Assembly (NCBI GenBank): GCA_963700105.1
Contig: CAVOWL010000004.1
Location: 1,054,001-1,118,000 of the forward strand
Length of the DNA stretch: 64,000 nt
Reading direction: 5' to 3'
Source of the DNA: CAVUWL01 sp963700105
Lineage (GTDB): Bacteria > Actinomycetota > Thermoleophilia > Solirubrobacterales > 70-9
The translations under genes and the position numbers were made by a program. The notes below the pieces were generated by a model. That model was not told the origin of the DNA. It saw only the letters and a list, made by a program, of their open reading frames with translations, and did no database searches. The stretch's first letter is position 1; each line of letters begins with the position of its first letter. Shown here in pieces: positions 61,005-64,000 of this stretch.

Positions 61005-61886
61005 TCAGATCGCGAGAATCAACGAGTAGGTGACCCCGGCGATGATGCAGTAGATGCCGAAGGGGGTCAGCCGCTGGGTCTCAAAGAATCGCATCAGGAA
61101 CCGGACCGCAAGGTAGGTTGACAGCGCCGCCGCAAGCGCTCCGACCAGCGCCTGAGCGCGAACCCCATTTCCGGCTGGACCGATCAATTCGGGCAGCTTC
61201 AGTACTCCGGCGGCACCGATGATCGGGGTCGCCAGCAGGAAGGCGTAGCGGGCGGCGTCCTCGTTTGAGAGGCCGCTGAGCAGCCCGCCTCCCATCGTGA
61301 TTCCCGAGCGCGAGATGCCGGGTATGAGGGCGCCGACCTGCGCGCAGCCAATCGCAAACGCCCGCCGCAAGCCGATTTTTGCGATCCGGGCGTCGCCGTC
61401 GCCAAGGTAGTCACCGGGGCGAGGCGAGCGTCGCCGATAACGCTCAAAGACAAGCAAGAGCACCCCATTGACGATCAGAAACAGGGCGGCAATTTGGGCG
61501 GAGGCAAAGAGCGAGCGAAGCGGTTCCTCCAAGACGACTCCGATCAGCGCGGCGGGGATCGTTCCGATCACCAAAAGCCAGCCCAGGCGCGCGTCATCAT
61601 CCTCTGCCCCGATCCGGCGCTGAGCAATTGAGCGCCCAAGGCCGGCAAATATCCGCTGCCAATCGCGCCAGAAAAAGAGGAGGAGAACGAGGGCGGTCGC
61701 GCAGTGGATGGCGACCAGGAAAGAGAGAAAGAAGGGATCGTTTTGGTGGATGTTCCAACCAAAGAGCTGGGGCGCGATCACGGCATGCCCGAGGCTTGAG
61801 ATCGGAAAGGGCTCAGCGATGCCCTGCAGGAGGCCGAGCACGGTCGCCTGCAGGAAGGAGATCGGTTCCACCGCGGCGAGCGCCAT
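61005..61886 (-). CDS. uppP: Undecaprenyl-diphosphate phosphatase
   Basis: 293 residues, polytopic. BacA/UppP motifs: VLGLLQGIAEPFPISSLGHAV (variant of the E-F-P-x-S-S-S-G-H motif, with a Leu at the third Ser) and LIPGISRSGITMGGGLLSGL with the active-site S-R-S-G. It recycles the lipid carrier for cell-wall synthesis and confers bacitracin tolerance. Monocistronic; start ATG well placed. Confidence 0.93.
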   Translation of the reverse strand: MALAAVEPISFLQATVLGLLQGIAEPFPISSLGHAVIAPQLFGWNIHQNDPFFLSFLVAIHCATALVLLLFFWRDWQRIFAGLGRSIAQRRIGAEDDDARLGWLLVIGTIPAALIGVVLEEPLRSLFASAQIAALFLIVNGVLLLVFERYRRRSPRPGDYLGDGDARIAKIGLRRAFAIGCAQVGALIPGISRSGITMGGGLLSGLSNEDAARYAFLLATPIIGAAGVLKLPELIGPAGNGVRAQALVGALAAALSTYLAVRFLMRFFETQRLTPFGIYCIIAGVTYSLILAI

Positions 61887-62125
61887 CTACGCCGACCGCC
61901 AGGGTAGCGGAGCGGCCAACCATTCAACTTTGCTCCCGAGGAGGTCGGCGATCACCGAAGCGGGCCCGCCCGTTCGCGGCGCCGTGCCCTTCGCCCGCTC
62001 AAAGCAAAGCCGCGAATTCGCTCCCGGTTCGGGCCAAGACGCCCGAGCCGGTGATGGGTTTTTTGAACCTGATCATCGCGGTCAGAGAACCGTATCGCCC
62101 CGACGAGCGGAGCGGATCCCGTGGC

Positions 62126-62149
62126 AGCCCGGCGCCGCGGCGCCGGGCT
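62126..62149 (-). terminator. Perfect 24-bp GC palindrome after the NlpC/P60 gene
   Basis: The halves AGCCCGGCGCCG and CGGCGCCGGGCT are exact complements with no spacer. It begins 11 bp past the stop of the minus-strand NlpC/P60 gene. No U-run follows. Confidence 0.6.
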
Positions 62150-62159
62150 CGGGCAGAGC

Positions 62160-63404
62160 TCAGTAGCCGGCTGGGTGGCGCGCGATGAAGCCGGGCGGCG
62201 AGTCGACCGGTGAGGAGTGCCAGCGCGGACCAGGCCCGCCGACCGTGTCAAACGCCAGTCCGGCGATCATCATCCAGGCGTGTTCGGCATTTGCATAGAC
62301 GGTGATCCAGCGTCCCGGTCCCGGTTCACCCCAGGTCTCAAGGCCGGTCGAGTCGAGTGGGCTGGAGAGGAAGCCGCCGCCATGTAGCGCGAAGCTGACG
62401 GCCCCCGAGCAGTCATAACCCGAAGATTCAAAGGAGGCATGACCGCCGCCCCAGATGTAGGGGGTCGTGGCGATCGAATTGGCGGCGGCAATCGCCGCCT
62501 TCACCGCCGCTGGGGCCGAGGCCGGCGCGCTGGCCTCGCTTTCGGAGATGAAATTGGCGGTCTGCCCGGGACTGAGCGGGGCAGGAGCGGCCCCGGGGGC
62601 GACCGGCCCCCCCTGGGTCGCGATCTGGGAGGAAATCGAGGCAAGGTTGTTGCTCAACGCCTGTTCGCGGGACTCCAGTGATTCGAGCGCCGCACGGCGC
62701 TGCGCCTGGGCCGCCTTGAGGCTGGCAAAGCGCGCCTCGGCCGCACCCTTGGCGGCAGCTATTTCGCGCTCACTGGCAGCGATCGCGTCACGGGCGGAGC
62801 GAATCCGAGCGCGGGCCGCGGTAAGGCGATTTACGGTCGCCTTGACCTGGTCGCGCAGCGACTTGACACGACCAATGACGGCGTCGTCATAGCTTTGGAT
62901 TCGATTCAGATATTCGGTTTGGGTGGCCAGCTGAGACCAGTTCTGGGATTCGACGATCGCGTTCAGCACGTCCGGGCTCCCGGACTCATAGATCGCCACC
63001 AGCCGTTCGCGCAGCACCCCAAGAGCGCGGGCCAGCTGCGCCCGCACCTGCGCCAGATGACCGCGCTCGGCCTGCAGTTCGGCGGTCGCGGCTTCAAGTT
63101 CGGACTGCTTGGCTGAGAGCTGGGCCTCGACCTTGGCCTGGCGCTGGCGCAGTTCGGAGACTTCACCGATCATCGAGTTGATCGCCGCGTTTTGCTGGGC
63201 GATCGTTGTCGCGACCGAATGCTGGCTCGCCCGCACGTGGGAAAGCTTGCCCTGGGCATCCTGGAGCTTTTGCTGCAGGTTCTGAGCAGGAGCCCTGCCC
63301 GAAGCGAGGGCGAGCGCACAGACGCCGGCAAGCAGCAGCGCCGCCATCAAGAGTGACCCCCGCCGGGTCGCGTTGGGATGTGTGTGAGAAGAGGAAAGCC
63401 GCAT
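62160..63404 (-). CDS. NlpC/P60 peptidoglycan endopeptidase with coiled coil (RipA-like)
   Basis: 414 residues. Secretion signal (residues about 14-40, RRGSLLMAALLLAGVCALALASG), then a long coiled coil (about 42-255) as in RipA/PcsB-type regulators of cell-wall hydrolysis, a Pro/Ala linker, and a catalytic domain (about 300-414). Nucleophile Cys in SSGYDCSGAVSFALHG; His in NAEHAWMMIAGLAFD. It cleaves stem peptides of peptidoglycan at division. The coiled coil may be activated by an FtsEX-like partner, not seen here. Confidence 0.9.
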   Translation of the reverse strand: MRLSSSHTHPNATRRGSLLMAALLLAGVCALALASGRAPAQNLQQKLQDAQGKLSHVRASQHSVATTIAQQNAAINSMIGEVSELRQRQAKVEAQLSAKQSELEAATAELQAERGHLAQVRAQLARALGVLRERLVAIYESGSPDVLNAIVESQNWSQLATQTEYLNRIQSYDDAVIGRVKSLRDQVKATVNRLTAARARIRSARDAIAASEREIAAAKGAAEARFASLKAAQAQRRAALESLESREQALSNNLASISSQIATQGGPVAPGAAPAPLSPGQTANFISESEASAPASAPAAVKAAIAAANSIATTPYIWGGGHASFESSGYDCSGAVSFALHGGGFLSSPLDSTGLETWGEPGPGRWITVYANAEHAWMMIAGLAFDTVGGPGPRWHSSPVDSPPGFIARHPAGY

Positions 63405-63575
63405 CGGAGTCCAGCCGGGCTCCCTGAGCGGGAGCTGGCAGGGTCGCGCAGGCTAGCGAAATCGCCGCCAGAATGTTAGGAGTTGCTAATAACTTGCAAT
63501 TTCGGTTGCAAATCGTGCCTGCAAGGAGGGGAAATCGAACAGGCGTCGACTGGCCCACTGGCTAGGGTCAGCGTT

Positions 63576-64000
63576 GTGATCAACGTCTTGGTCTTGGCCC
63601 TGATCTCGGCGATCTCCCCGGCGATCCTGGCCGTTGTCATCGTCGTCCTGCATCGACCAAACCCCCGCCTCTTGCTACTCGCCTACCTGCTCGGCGGGAT
63701 GCTCACGAGCATCGCCCTGGGCGCCGCCGTGGTCGGTTCTCTAAATGGTTCAAAGCTGCTCTCCGGGTCAAGCCCCGCCGCAGATCCGATCGTCGATTTC
63801 ACGATCTGCGCACTGGCTCTAATCGTCGCCTACGCGCTGGCCACCGATCGGGATGCGCGTCTCAAGCAGCGACGCCGGCAGCGGCACGCCTCCCGACCCG
63901 CCCGGGACCCTTGGTCTGAGCGCGTCCTAAACCGTGGAAACATGCCGGTTGCCTTCGCCGTCGGCGTCGCGCTCAACTTGCCCGGCGCCTTTTACCTCGT
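63576..64000 (+). CDS. GAP/SfLAP-family membrane protein, 3' end outside window
   Basis: 141 residues visible from the GTG at 63576; the frame runs off the right edge. Membrane helices at about residues 3-22 (VLVLALISAISPAILAVVIVVL), 30-52 (LLLLAYLLGGMLTSIALGAAVVG) and 73-91. The first helix ends S-P, followed by a short polar turn, as in the GAP (sulfolipid-1-addressing-like) family. A basic, charged cytoplasmic segment follows (DARLKQRRRQRHASR). Function uncertain. Confidence 0.65.
   Translation, partial: MINVLVLALISAISPAILAVVIVVLHRPNPRLLLLAYLLGGMLTSIALGAAVVGSLNGSKLLSGSSPAADPIVDFTICALALIVAYALATDRDARLKQRRRQRHASRPARDPWSERVLNRGNMPVAFAVGVALNLPGAFYL

Overview
This is a high-GC, Gram-positive-type chromosome segment that looks like an actinobacterium of the Thermoleophilia/Solirubrobacterales type. 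Pointers are a full type IV pilus set beside actinobacterial traits: ergothioneine genes egtB/egtD, two luciferase-like (F420-type) oxidoreductases, a three-subunit proton-translocating transhydrogenase, a CtpE-like P-type ATPase, and DUF5679 and DUF6328 proteins. The placement is inferred from gene content; no rRNA or species marker is present. By eye, roughly 1-27.7 kb is less GC-rich and has more AT-ending codons than the rest.

1-18 kb, type IV pilus. Left to right on the plus strand: three minor prepilin-like genes, pilM, pilN, pilO, a PilP-position protein and major pilin pilA1. An IS3-family element (8006-9260) follows. On the minus strand lie prepilin peptidase pilD, a second, nearly identical pilin (pilA2, inverted relative to pilA1), then pilC, pilT, pilB, a thioredoxin-like membrane-anchored protein and a second pilT.

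18-28 kb. Principal sigma factor rpoD with a terminator-like hairpin in its leader, a YihY/BrkB membrane protein, then the most unusual part of the window. A GAF plus catalytically dead GGDEF protein keeps its RxxD I-site. It is translationally coupled to a 955-residue protein that fuses a PilB-type N-domain to 17 copies of a 35-residue (five-heptad) coiled-coil repeat. An unknown gene and an intact GGDEF-EAL protein follow. I read this as a c-di-GMP-linked module related to the pilus machinery.

28-45 kb, metabolism: glpX, two LLM oxidoreductases, egtD-egtB, pntAA-pntAB-pntB, a P-type ATPase, a coupled trio (circularly permuted ATP-grasp, C26 gamma-glutamyl hydrolase, YbdK ligase), a thioesterase and a thiolase. 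An enoyl-CoA hydratase gene is split by a 597-bp insert flanked by 9-bp direct repeats. Removing the insert restores the reading frame exactly.

45-64 kb: small coiled-coil and zinc-ribbon proteins, an ECF sigma/anti-sigma pair, PlsC, a PAS protein with an MBL-fold hydrolase, a single-domain SpoT-like HD hydrolase, a frameshifted DUF6328 pseudogene, a decayed IS110 element, a probable methylthioinosine salvage pair, a MarR-MFS pair divergent from an ABC exporter, an acetate uptake/activation operon (satP-acsA), uppP, a RipA-like NlpC/P60 hydrolase, and the start of a GAP/SfLAP-family membrane protein. No tRNA, rRNA or CRISPR was seen.
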